DNA of 64,000 nt from contig JAQWJV010000016.1 of the NCBI GenBank assembly GCA_029248185.1, positions 20,542 through 84,541 of the forward strand, written 5' to 3'. Each line of letters opens with the position of its first letter. Position 1 is the stretch's first letter. Origin of the DNA: Flavobacteriaceae bacterium (GTDB lineage: Bacteria > Bacteroidota > Bacteroidia > Flavobacteriales > Flavobacteriaceae). Positions 54,187 to 62,130 of this stretch are shown here, one piece after another. A program made the translations under genes and the position numbers. Under the pieces are notes generated by a model, which made no database searches, was not told the origin of the DNA, and saw only the letters and a list, made by a program, of their open reading frames with translations.

Positions 54187-56301
54187 TTAATAATAGAGTG
54201 CTCTATTATCATCAATGGTTGCTACAGACTCTAATGCTTGAAAAATATTCTCTGAAATTTTTGCACTGAGATTCAACATCATTTGCTCCGTATAATCTGT
54301 ATAATCTTCAAGATCCTCAGCTATATTTTTCTTGACAAGTAATACTTTATAAACGCCTTCATCACCTGCGATTAAACCTGAAGTTGCGCCTTCTTCCAAA
54401 GCAAATGCAACCCCAACTACATAAGGCTCATTTCCAGCGCCTACGATTGATGGGTTTCTTTGATTGATTGCAGATGCCGTTTCAATGGTGAGTTCTTCCT
54501 CTGAGGCTAAAGCTTCTAGAGTAGTTTTGTCTTTATATTGTTGCTTGATACGTTCCGCCTTTTTATTATGGGTCAAAATTTTACGAACTCGAGAACCAAC
54601 CTCATAAATACTTGCAAGACCTTCTTTGACTTTAGCAGTAAGTTGCACCACTACATAGCCTCCTGAGGAAACTGAAAATCTTCTGATGTCTCCTACTTTA
54701 GTATCCGCATCGAAAGTCCAACGTACAATATTTCGCTGTTGGAACAAGCCCGGTAAGTTTTCCTCTAGGCTCGTAATTTGTTTTACAGGTCGAACATCAT
54801 ATTTACTTTTTTCTGCAATGGCAGTAAAATCTCCCGCTTCATTACTGTCCATTTCGAATTGTGTTGCACTTCTAAAAACTTCATTGGAAGTTTTTTCAGA
54901 GGGCACTGCTGCTGCAACAACATCTGCAATGAGTGCTAAATCATCTTTGTCTGTTACCTTGATGATATGAAAGCCAAATTCAGTTTCTACCAGACCGACT
55001 TTACCCACTTTATTCTTATTGGTAAAGTTGAAAAATTCTTGAGCCATTTCACCTTCTCTAAAAAACCCTAAATCTCCTCCTCTTACTTTGGTGGGGCCGT
55101 CAGAATATTCTCTGGCCAATGCTTCAAAATCACTTGAAGCTCTTCTTGCTAATCGGTACACTTTATTGGCTTGAGCTTTAGCTTCGGCTTTTGTTCGGCT
55201 AATATCTTCAGCCGCTCGAGTTGCTCCTTCGTAAGCAATTAGAATGTGACTAGCTCTTAATGAAGCATTTTCTTTTCGGTTTATTAATCGGGAGATTTTA
55301 AAATTCTCCCCGTCTCTGTAAGGTCCAAAAACTTCGCCATTATTCAATTTAAAAAGGATGTCAGCATATTCGTTATTGAATTCTCCTCTTGCACGATAAA
55401 CAGAATCAAAGGCAACTTCAGAATATTGATCGATAAAATCAGTTATGTTTTTAGTTGTTTTAAAACCCTCTAGGGTATCGGTTAGTTTTGAAACATCGTT
55501 ATAAGCTACACGCTCATTTTTTAGGGCGTCCAAGCGTAATCTTATAGTGGAAAGATCGTCCTCTGTTGGTGTTTCATCAAATAAAACGTACTGTATATTT
55601 CTTGACTCCTCTCTTTTAAAGTCTGCGCTATGCTCTTTGATATAAGTTTTAACTTCGGCATCAGAAACACTTACTAAACTATCTGGAATAACATCAAATG
55701 GGATTTGAACATATTGTATGTTGATATTGTCATTCTGAGCATGATAGTCCGCCTTGGCCTCAGCTTCTGTAATCCCGGAACTTGACTTGATAAGATCTAA
55801 ATAGATTCTTTGCTTTGCCACTCCTATAATACTTTGCTCTTGAATTTTCCAGCTTTCATAACTTGCTGGATTTTCAATTTTCATTTGAGCAATGTAATCG
55901 GTAAAAACTCCAAAGTCAAAAAAACCTGCTTCATTTTGGAAACTTGGATTACTGATAACACTTTCATCAGAAGAAATAATTTGTTCCAACTGATCTTTCC
56001 CAGCATCTATTCCTAAGGCCTCAAACTGTTGCTCAAAGATGGTGTTTCTCAAGGCTTGATTCCAAACTAAATTTACAGATTGTAAAGTTGAATAGTTGTA
56101 GGTTCGCTCTGTTTGCTCCACCATTTGTCGAAAGAAGTTAATGTCTACTTCATCATCGTTGATTACTGCAACAGGGTCTGTTGGTCCTGCAGATGCAGAG
56201 TTGGCTCCAAAGACTCCTGAAATTACAAATGCGAAAAGTGCCATCCCGATTACTAAAATCAAGAAGATGGATCGTTGTCTAATTTTTCCTAAAACGGCCA
56301 T
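54187..56301 (-). CDS. ppiD: Peptidyl-prolyl isomerase, PpiD/SurA type
   Basis: 704 residues: one N-terminal membrane anchor (about 12-32), a SurA-N-like helical region, and a parvulin isomerase domain in the middle (ASHILIAYEGA to GGDLGFFREGEMAQEFFNF and FGFHIIKV). A second partial domain lies near the C-terminus. It helps fold outer-membrane and periplasmic proteins. It is the last gene of the coaX-to-ppiD unit, fitting the envelope theme of lptC and the outer-membrane protein upstream. A gap of 97 bases separates it from the CNNM gene. Confidence 0.92.
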   Translation of the reverse strand: MAVLGKIRQRSIFLILVIGMALFAFVISGVFGANSASAGPTDPVAVINDDEVDINFFRQMVEQTERTYNYSTLQSVNLVWNQALRNTIFEQQFEALGIDAGKDQLEQIISSDESVISNPSFQNEAGFFDFGVFTDYIAQMKIENPASYESWKIQEQSIIGVAKQRIYLDLIKSSSGITEAEAKADYHAQNDNINIQYVQIPFDVIPDSLVSVSDAEVKTYIKEHSADFKREESRNIQYVLFDETPTEDDLSTIRLRLDALKNERVAYNDVSKLTDTLEGFKTTKNITDFIDQYSEVAFDSVYRARGEFNNEYADILFKLNNGEVFGPYRDGENFKISRLINRKENASLRASHILIAYEGATRAAEDISRTKAEAKAQANKVYRLARRASSDFEALAREYSDGPTKVRGGDLGFFREGEMAQEFFNFTNKNKVGKVGLVETEFGFHIIKVTDKDDLALIADVVAAAVPSEKTSNEVFRSATQFEMDSNEAGDFTAIAEKSKYDVRPVKQITSLEENLPGLFQQRNIVRWTFDADTKVGDIRRFSVSSGGYVVVQLTAKVKEGLASIYEVGSRVRKILTHNKKAERIKQQYKDKTTLEALASEEELTIETASAINQRNPSIVGAGNEPYVVGVAFALEEGATSGLIAGDEGVYKVLLVKKNIAEDLEDYTDYTEQMMLNLSAKISENIFQALESVATIDDNRALYY

Positions 56302-56398
56302 AGTTGCTATTTTTGATAGTCTGCGAAATTAAGCTATTCCTGTGAATTAACAAAGAACATCGCATTTAAATAGCGCCTAAAAATAAAGCCTTCTCATT

Positions 56399-57667
56399 CT
56401 ATTGATTTTTAGTTAAGATTAGTTGCTCAATTTTAGTGGCCGATACTTTCTCAATTTTCATCGAAAAAGAGGATATTTTTATCCGTTCTCCTTTTGCTGG
56501 AATTTCTCCTGTAGTATAGGCAATCATTCCTCCCAAGGTTTCATAAAATTCGCTTTCGGGTAAATCTAACTGATATTTTTGATTTAGATAATCTACCTCT
56601 AAACGTGCAGAAAACAGAAAGGAATCTTCATCCAACTGCTTTTCTACATGCGCAATCGTATCATATTCATCTTCAATTTCACCAAACAATTCCTCTACAA
56701 TATCCTCTACAGTAACAATCCCTGAAGTCCCTCCGTATTCATCAATTACAACGGCGATACTTTTGTGTTGGCGTGTTAATAATTTAAGAACATCATTGAC
56801 CAACATCGTTTCGGGTACATAGGCTACGGGTAATAAAATATTTTTTAGGGTTTTGGGTTGCTTGATTATTTCAAAGGCGTGAACATAGCCTAAAATTTGA
56901 TCTATAGTATCCTTAAAAACAGGGATTTTGGATAAACCTGTATCAATGAATAGTGCTTTTATATCTTCAATTGACGTTTGTTCTTCCACAGCAACTACTT
57001 CCGCTCTGGGAACCATCGCTTCGCGTGTTTTAACTTCCGAAAAGTCTAATGCCTTTTGAAAAATTTCAATTTCAGAATCCAAATTCTCTTTGTTTTGTGA
57101 AGATTCCAATTGCTCTTCTATATAATTACCTAACTCTACTTTTGAAAAGGAAAGTTGGACTTCATCATTATCCGTTTTAAAAAAACGTTTTAAAATAATG
57201 TCTGTAAATTCAATAATAAAATAGGTTATTGGATAAAATAGAAAATAAAATAGTGCAATTGGAACAGCGAATATTTTGATGAAGGTATTTGCATAAAGCT
57301 GAAAAAAGACTTTTGGCAAAAATTCAGCAGTAAGTAATATAATTCCCGTTGAAATAAGTGTTTGATAAAAGACAATTAGTAAACTTGCTTCTCCAGTTAA
57401 GAAGGTATTAGGGAAAAAAAGCTGTAGAATTCGATCACCCATAAAAATTCCGTACAGTACCAACGCAACATTATTTCCCAAAAGCATGGTAGCTATGAAC
57501 TGAGAGGGATTCTGGGTAATGGTTTTTAATACTTTCGAGGTTAATCCTTTTTGGGATTTTTCAATTTCAAGATAGATTCGATTGGAAGAAACAAACGCGA
57601 TTTCCATCCCCGAAAAAAAGGCAGATAAAATCAGGCAAATTAAAATAATGATATCCGTTAAGATCAT
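56399..57667 (-). CDS. CNNM/CBS-domain membrane protein (hemolysin-like, CorC/HlyC type)
   Basis: 422 residues: DUF21/CNNM transmembrane domain (1 to about 190, starting with SAFFSGMEIAFVSSNR), paired CBS domains (about 205-330, REAMVPRAEV and VIDEYGGTSGIVTVEDIVEELFGEIEDE), and a C-terminal CorC/HlyC domain (about 345-420). Family members export magnesium or related ions. GldE of gliding motility is a relative, but the place beside lptC and ppiD argues against calling this gldE. It starts directly after the stop of the small membrane protein. Confidence 0.88.
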   Translation of the reverse strand: MILTDIIILICLILSAFFSGMEIAFVSSNRIYLEIEKSQKGLTSKVLKTITQNPSQFIATMLLGNNVALVLYGIFMGDRILQLFFPNTFLTGEASLLIVFYQTLISTGIILLTAEFLPKVFFQLYANTFIKIFAVPIALFYFLFYPITYFIIEFTDIILKRFFKTDNDEVQLSFSKVELGNYIEEQLESSQNKENLDSEIEIFQKALDFSEVKTREAMVPRAEVVAVEEQTSIEDIKALFIDTGLSKIPVFKDTIDQILGYVHAFEIIKQPKTLKNILLPVAYVPETMLVNDVLKLLTRQHKSIAVVIDEYGGTSGIVTVEDIVEELFGEIEDEYDTIAHVEKQLDEDSFLFSARLEVDYLNQKYQLDLPESEFYETLGGMIAYTTGEIPAKGERIKISSFSMKIEKVSATKIEQLILTKNQ

Positions 57668-57859
57668 TTAAGTATTATTCCTCTGATTAAATTTCTTCCT
57701 ATAATGTCTTCTGAATAAAGCCATAAACACAGAAAGTACTGCAAAACCAATAAAAAGATAGGCTCTAGAAGGAAGGCTTTCCCACAAGCCAATAGCTTCA
57801 TAAGTAGAAATGACTGCAATAACCCAATATAATATTTCTGAGATTCGATAATTTTTCAT
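57668..57859 (-). CDS. Small two-span membrane protein between lptC and the CNNM gene
   Basis: 63 residues with two hydrophobic segments (about 8-24 and 32-50) and a basic tail (RRHYRKKFNQRNN). Its ATG overlaps the lptC stop, and its own stop abuts the CNNM start, so it is certainly within the operon and probably translated. I do not know the family; it could be an accessory of the Lpt system or of the CNNM transporter. Confidence 0.72.
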   Translation of the reverse strand: MKNYRISEILYWVIAVISTYEAIGLWESLPSRAYLFIGFAVLSVFMALFRRHYRKKFNQRNNT

Positions 57860-58431
57860 TGTTGTGATAAGGTATCTAATGGTTCTGAAACTGTAATGGT
57901 ACCAATCAGGTTTCCTGTTTGAAATTTAGTAAAATCCCTGTTGGTATCCAACCTTAGGGCTTTGAAATTATACTCTTTATCTTCAAAAGTGAAGGCTTGT
58001 TCTGTAAAAAGCCATTCACTCTGGGAATCCCAATATAATTGATTTGTAGTTAAAATTGAACCTTCGTGAGATTTAAGTTGAACATTTCCTTTTAGATCGA
58101 TCAATTTGGTTTCGTCATAAAGAATACCATAATCTGCAAGGACTTCATTTTCATTTCCTAAATTATCATAGAAAATCACTTTAAGACCCTCTGGAAAAAT
58201 GGAATATCGAAAACTCAAATTAGTATAATCAATGTGTTTTGGAGCTGTTAAGACTGCCTGAATTTTTAAAGAATCCGTGTAGACCATACGAATGTTGTTG
58301 GCGATTGCCATTGGGTCTTGACGATCCATATTCATTTCTCTTAAGGCTTGAGAATTGTCCTCACAAGAAAAAAGAAGGGCTATGGTAAAAACCACAACCC
58401 TTAGTAATTCATTTGATAAATAATATTTCAT
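57856..58431 (-). CDS. lptC: LPS export protein LptC, lipoprotein form
   Basis: 191 residues with a lipoprotein signal ending ALLFSC (Cys23), unlike the membrane-anchored E. coli LptC but usual in Bacteroidota. The beta-jellyroll LptC/OstA-like region covers about 50-180 (GILYDETKLIDLKGNVQLKS, YWDSQSEWLFTEQAF). It bridges lipopolysaccharide from the LptBFG complex to LptA. It starts one base after the TPR gene's stop and overlaps the small membrane gene. Confidence 0.92.
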   Translation of the reverse strand: MKYYLSNELLRVVVFTIALLFSCEDNSQALREMNMDRQDPMAIANNIRMVYTDSLKIQAVLTAPKHIDYTNLSFRYSIFPEGLKVIFYDNLGNENEVLADYGILYDETKLIDLKGNVQLKSHEGSILTTNQLYWDSQSEWLFTEQAFTFEDKEYNFKALRLDTNRDFTKFQTGNLIGTITVSEPLDTLSQQ

Positions 58432-59823
58432 TTACAATGATGGCACCTTGATACTGCTATTAATCCAACAGCTGAAAGTAATGGTCGTCCCCTCATTACC
58501 TTCAGTAAAAATATCTGTTTTACTTGGTGCCCTGCCATTATAACTGTCGGCAGTTTGTTTAGCAATTTTCTTTAGAGAGCTGTTTACATTACCTGCTTTA
58601 AGAGCTTCTTTGGCAGCCAACCAGTATACCGCACGTTTGTTGAATTGGGTATCCCCACAATCATTGGCGCTATCGGCATATAAATTTGCGATTAGTAAAT
58701 AGGCTCTACCTAGTGAAGGCTGAAAGTTCAAAGCCTTTCTTGCATAACTTCTTGCCGAAGTCTTTCGTCCAGAAGCTTTAAATTTATTTGCGATTTTTAA
58801 TAAAATTTTAGCCTTTTTATAATTATCCGTCTCAAGTGTGATGGACTCTTCGTAGTATTTAAGTGCATCGGTAGAATTTCCTCTCTTGTCATTCAGTAAT
58901 CCTAAATAATAGGCTGAATCTGCAGAAGGATCTAATGCGTGTAAAGCTTCTACTAAGGTAACGAATAAGAGATCGTCAGAACATTCTTTACTATCCATTC
59001 GACTCGCTGCACGTTTAAGCCATATAACATCCGTTTTATTGGCTTCAAAATTTCTTTGATACAATGGTATTAAGTTTTCACAGGTGGCTTCTTTAGCGAT
59101 GATTGCATCAAGGTTAGACAAAAACGTACCAATGGCATTTGAATTTATGTTATAAACCCTTTTATTTCGAGTTTCTCTGCTACTTAATGCTGTGCCTGCT
59201 TCTTCCTTTTTAAGAATAACATCTAGCTTTTTTGAAAGCTTCGTTCCTTCAATATCAAATTTTTCTGAAACTTCCTCATACTTTTCAAACAAGAGCTCCA
59301 TAGTCACTTCTTGGTCTGCAGCTTTGTATCGATCATAGAGGGTTTTGAAATAATTGTAAAGTAATTTTGGATTAGTAAAACTTTCTGGATCTTTTTTAAA
59401 TGCTTCATCAAAAGTATTGTAAACATTTTTTAAATCTGCCATTTTATAATCCAAGAGCGCTTGTGCTTTTTTACTCATTATGTCCCCGGTTACCGATACA
59501 TTTCTTTTTGTTGGAAAGTATGTAATCCAATCATCGTAGAGTAAAATCAGATCTTTTTTTGAAGCCTCGGCTTCTTCTGGAGTCCCATTTTTTATTAAAT
59601 CTTTTAAAATGCGCTCTCCATAAGAAAATACGGCCGCATTAATACTTGGACATTCTTGTCTTACTCTCTTCCAGGGTTCATATGCTGATTTGTAGTTCTT
59701 AACTTTTGCGAATTCTGCAAAAATGGATAAATCTTGCATACAAGCATTTGCATCTTGTGCTTTTACAGGTGCATAGATTGCAAGACTAAGAAATAATACG
59801 GCTATAACATGTATTTTTTTCAT
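58432..59823 (-). CDS. Exported TPR-repeat protein
   Basis: 463 residues with a signal peptide (MKKIHVIAVLFLSLAIYAPVKA) and several tetratricopeptide units. The clearest are ADSAYYLGLLNDKRGNSTDALKYYEES and ASGRKTSARSYARKALNFQPSLGRAYLLIAN in the second half, here referred to by their positions at about 305-335 and 350-380. The start lies 11 bases after the outer-membrane protein gene. Function is unknown; TPRs imply a protein scaffold in the periplasm. It is the third gene of the coaX unit. Confidence 0.88.
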   Translation of the reverse strand: MKKIHVIAVLFLSLAIYAPVKAQDANACMQDLSIFAEFAKVKNYKSAYEPWKRVRQECPSINAAVFSYGERILKDLIKNGTPEEAEASKKDLILLYDDWITYFPTKRNVSVTGDIMSKKAQALLDYKMADLKNVYNTFDEAFKKDPESFTNPKLLYNYFKTLYDRYKAADQEVTMELLFEKYEEVSEKFDIEGTKLSKKLDVILKKEEAGTALSSRETRNKRVYNINSNAIGTFLSNLDAIIAKEATCENLIPLYQRNFEANKTDVIWLKRAASRMDSKECSDDLLFVTLVEALHALDPSADSAYYLGLLNDKRGNSTDALKYYEESITLETDNYKKAKILLKIANKFKASGRKTSARSYARKALNFQPSLGRAYLLIANLYADSANDCGDTQFNKRAVYWLAAKEALKAGNVNSSLKKIAKQTADSYNGRAPSKTDIFTEGNEGTTITFSCWINSSIKVPSL

Positions 59824-59834
59824 GGAATCAAATT

Positions 59835-61091
59835 TTAATTATATTTTCTTTTTATGAACCAACGGTCACTTAATGAAAAGCCTATCCGTAAAGCGATTAA
59901 TGTTTCTTTTATAAGGTCTGATTCTTCTTGACCTCGTTGACTAATTTCAAAACCGACATTTGCATTGGAAAGCCCTCCTAGCGGTAAACCAACTCCAAAA
60001 GATATGCCAGTTTCTGTTAAAGGTATGTTATTGACAATCAAACTCATTTGTTCTGTACGGAATCCAAATCGATAAACCACTTTGCTCCAGAAACTTGTGA
60101 ATGAAGCATAATTAGGAATATAAAAGCCCCCTAAGGTCCATCGCTTGGCATCTCGATATTGAATATTATCTCTTTTAAAAAAATCATTGCTAAAGGTAGC
60201 AGATTTAGTTAAATTTCTTTGTATTCCCAAAAACCATTTTTTCTTCTCGCCAATACCTATACCAATCCTTTGAGTTTCAGATACGTCTAGATAAGTTTCT
60301 TCTAGGCCTTGAGCATTTAGATCTACTTCCACAAAGTCGGCGATTGACTGATTTGATAATGATTGTGCAAAGAACGCTCGGTTATTTTGGGAATTTAATG
60401 GGGCTTTAGGTTGAAAGGAAAACATTCCCTGAAGCTCATATTTATTTTTAATTGAAAAATTGGCCTGGGCTGAAAATAAATAGCTTAATCCTGAGATACT
60501 GGATTGATTACTCAAAAAGGTACCGTTGTCAACTCCATTTAAGAACTGTCCTGTTCTGTAAAATAGAGTTCCGAAGTTATAATTTGCGGTTGCCCCCACT
60601 GCAAAAGATTTTGTTATTGGAATTCCAACAGCTAAGTACGTTTGATTTACACCTCCACTACTTTCATAACGATTTAAAGTTTCTGAACCCTCTAAACCCG
60701 ATAAACTTTCAACTTTGTAGCCAAGAGAGGAGTAGGGCATAATACCAAAACTAAAACCAAAAATTCCTGCTGGGATACTGACTGCCAAATAGTCTAGAGA
60801 TGCCGTATCTGCGCTATAAGTATCGGTCTTGGATGAAAGACGATTACTACTGTAATTTACTCCCACAGAATAAGTTGTTAATTTCAATAATCCGAAACTT
60901 GCCGGATTATTTAAATTGGCATGAATAGAATCTGTAAAAACATCTAGGCCTCCCATATGCAGGTTGGCTTCTGTTCCATTAAAATTTTTCTCACCTAATC
61001 CGCCTCCAGAATAGGGAGATGTTGATCCATTCTGAGCAAAAATTGCACTGGACAGAAAGATTAGAATGAGGGACAACTTTATTTTCATCAT
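59835..61091 (-). CDS. Outer-membrane beta-barrel protein
   Basis: 418 residues, signal peptide (MMKIKLSLILIFLSSAIFAQ), then NGSTSPYSGGGLGEKNFNG and many alternating-hydrophobic strands (FGFSFGIMPYSSLGYK, SFAVGATANYNFGTLFYRTG), resembling the FadL/OMPP1-like barrels of Bacteroidota. Function and ligand are unknown. The start ATG overlaps the coaX stop. Its steady neighbours in flavobacteria are coaX, a TPR protein, lptC and ppiD. Confidence 0.85.
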   Translation of the reverse strand: MMKIKLSLILIFLSSAIFAQNGSTSPYSGGGLGEKNFNGTEANLHMGGLDVFTDSIHANLNNPASFGLLKLTTYSVGVNYSSNRLSSKTDTYSADTASLDYLAVSIPAGIFGFSFGIMPYSSLGYKVESLSGLEGSETLNRYESSGGVNQTYLAVGIPITKSFAVGATANYNFGTLFYRTGQFLNGVDNGTFLSNQSSISGLSYLFSAQANFSIKNKYELQGMFSFQPKAPLNSQNNRAFFAQSLSNQSIADFVEVDLNAQGLEETYLDVSETQRIGIGIGEKKKWFLGIQRNLTKSATFSNDFFKRDNIQYRDAKRWTLGGFYIPNYASFTSFWSKVVYRFGFRTEQMSLIVNNIPLTETGISFGVGLPLGGLSNANVGFEISQRGQEESDLIKETLIALRIGFSLSDRWFIKRKYN

Positions 61092-61822
61092 GAAATTTGA
61101 TTCAATGCTAGGATATAGTTCAAACCTTTTGCTAAAAAATTTGAATGCGCAAATATGCTATTTTTTAATGGTTTAGACAACATTTGAGCATCCCCACCTG
61201 TTAAAATAACCGTTAAATGTTCGTGTTGGGATTGATAAACAGTTATGATTCCTTGTAATTCAAAGAATATACCGTTATAAACTCCAGAGTGCATCGCAGC
61301 TTCCGTTGACGTTCCTACCAGATCATTTTCCTCTTTTTGGGGTTGAAGTGAAGGTAATTTTCCTGAATAATCGTTCATGCTTTTATATCGCATGGAATAG
61401 CCGGGACTAATTGCCCCTCCCTGATGAATTCCGTTTTGATCTAATAGATCGTAAGTAATACAACTTCCTATGTCTATCACCAGCACATTTTTGTGAGGGT
61501 ATAACAATTGACAAGCCGCTAGGAGGGCAATGCGATCTTGTCCCAACTGCTTTGGAGGATTATATTGTGTTTTGAATGGCAACTTTAATTCAATGGAACA
61601 ATTGACAAAGGGCAAAGGAACAAGTGCCTCTTGAAGTTCATTTATGAAGGAACCATTCACATCCGAAATCATCGCACGCTCAAGATTGGGAAATTCTTTT
61701 TTTATTTTTTGAAGTGAAAGACTCCAATTTTCTAGCTTTTCGTTATATGAATCTACAATGATATCCCGCTCAAATACATAATATTTAATCAAAGTATTCC
61801 CAATATCTATGATAAGTTGCAT
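61088..61822 (-). CDS. coaX: Type III pantothenate kinase
   Basis: 244 residues from the ATG at 61820-61822; the frame continues upstream to 61885, but MQLIIDIGNTLIKYYVFERD is the family start. It phosphorylates pantothenate in the first step of coenzyme A synthesis. Seen: phosphate motif DIGNTLIK (Asp6), PPKQLGQDRIALLAACQLL, VIDIGSCITYDLLD, GGAISPGYSMRYKSM and VILTGGDAQML. It is first in the operon that runs to ppiD and is divergent from tRNA-Phe. Confidence 0.95.
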   Translation of the reverse strand: MQLIIDIGNTLIKYYVFERDIIVDSYNEKLENWSLSLQKIKKEFPNLERAMISDVNGSFINELQEALVPLPFVNCSIELKLPFKTQYNPPKQLGQDRIALLAACQLLYPHKNVLVIDIGSCITYDLLDQNGIHQGGAISPGYSMRYKSMNDYSGKLPSLQPQKEENDLVGTSTEAAMHSGVYNGIFFELQGIITVYQSQHEHLTVILTGGDAQMLSKPLKNSIFAHSNFLAKGLNYILALNQIS

Positions 61823-61873
61823 CCTGTTTTTTGTTGAAAACGTAAAATTACAAAGAAAATATAGGCAAATGTT

Positions 61874-61903
61874 TTTGTGGAACACAAAAGGCGTTTATAT
61901 TTG
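61874..61903 (+). promoter_or_regulatory. tRNA-Phe promoter (Bacteroidota -33/-7)
   Basis: TTTG (61874-61877), an 18-base gap, then TATATTTG (61896-61903): a full -33/-7 pair. The mature tRNA begins 18 bases later. Confidence 0.75.
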
Positions 61904-61920
61904 CACTTGCTTAAAAGCGG

Positions 61921-61993
61921 GGTACCTTAGCTCAGTTGGTAGAGCAAAGGACTGAAAATCCTTGTGTCCCTGGTTCGATTCCTGGAGGTACCA
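61921..61993 (+). tRNA. tRNA-Phe (anticodon GAA)
   Basis: 73 bases. The acceptor stem GGTACCT (61921-61927) pairs with AGGTACC (61986-61992), with discriminator A at 61993. The anticodon stem AAGGA/TCCTT encloses the loop CTGAAAA, reading GAA for phenylalanine. The T-loop GGTTCGATTCC is canonical. CCA is not encoded. It is the probable integration target of the element that follows. Confidence 0.97.
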
Positions 61994-62000
61994 CTTTTAA

Positions 62001-62044
62001 AAACCCATAACAACAATAAAATCAATTAGTTATGGGTTTTTTTA
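62001..62044 (+). terminator. Terminator of tRNA-Phe
   Basis: AAACCCATAAC (62001-62011) pairs with GTTATGGGTTT (62029-62039) across a 17-base loop, followed by a T-run to 62043. It is eight bases after the tRNA. Confidence 0.75.
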
Positions 62045-62062
62045 CACCCTAAATATACTAGT

Positions 62063-62128
62063 GGGTACTGAATAGGGTACCATATCTAAAGATTTTTTCG
62101 TATCTTAGGGATGAAAAGGGTACTGAAT
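62063..62128 (+). repeat. 11-base direct repeat between tRNA-Phe and the integrase
   Basis: GGGTACTGAAT occurs at 62063-62073 and 62118-62128, 55 bases apart. A related GGGTACC lies at 62075-62081 and echoes the GGTACC present at both ends of the tRNA. These could be arm-type integrase sites or traces of attachment sequence. Confidence 0.5.
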
Positions 62129-62130
62129 TA

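Noticed and set aside
56399..57667. Calling the CNNM/CBS protein GldE
   Set aside because: GldE is a related protein usually found near gldD and ssb; here the neighbours are lptC and ppiD, so a general CNNM label is safer.
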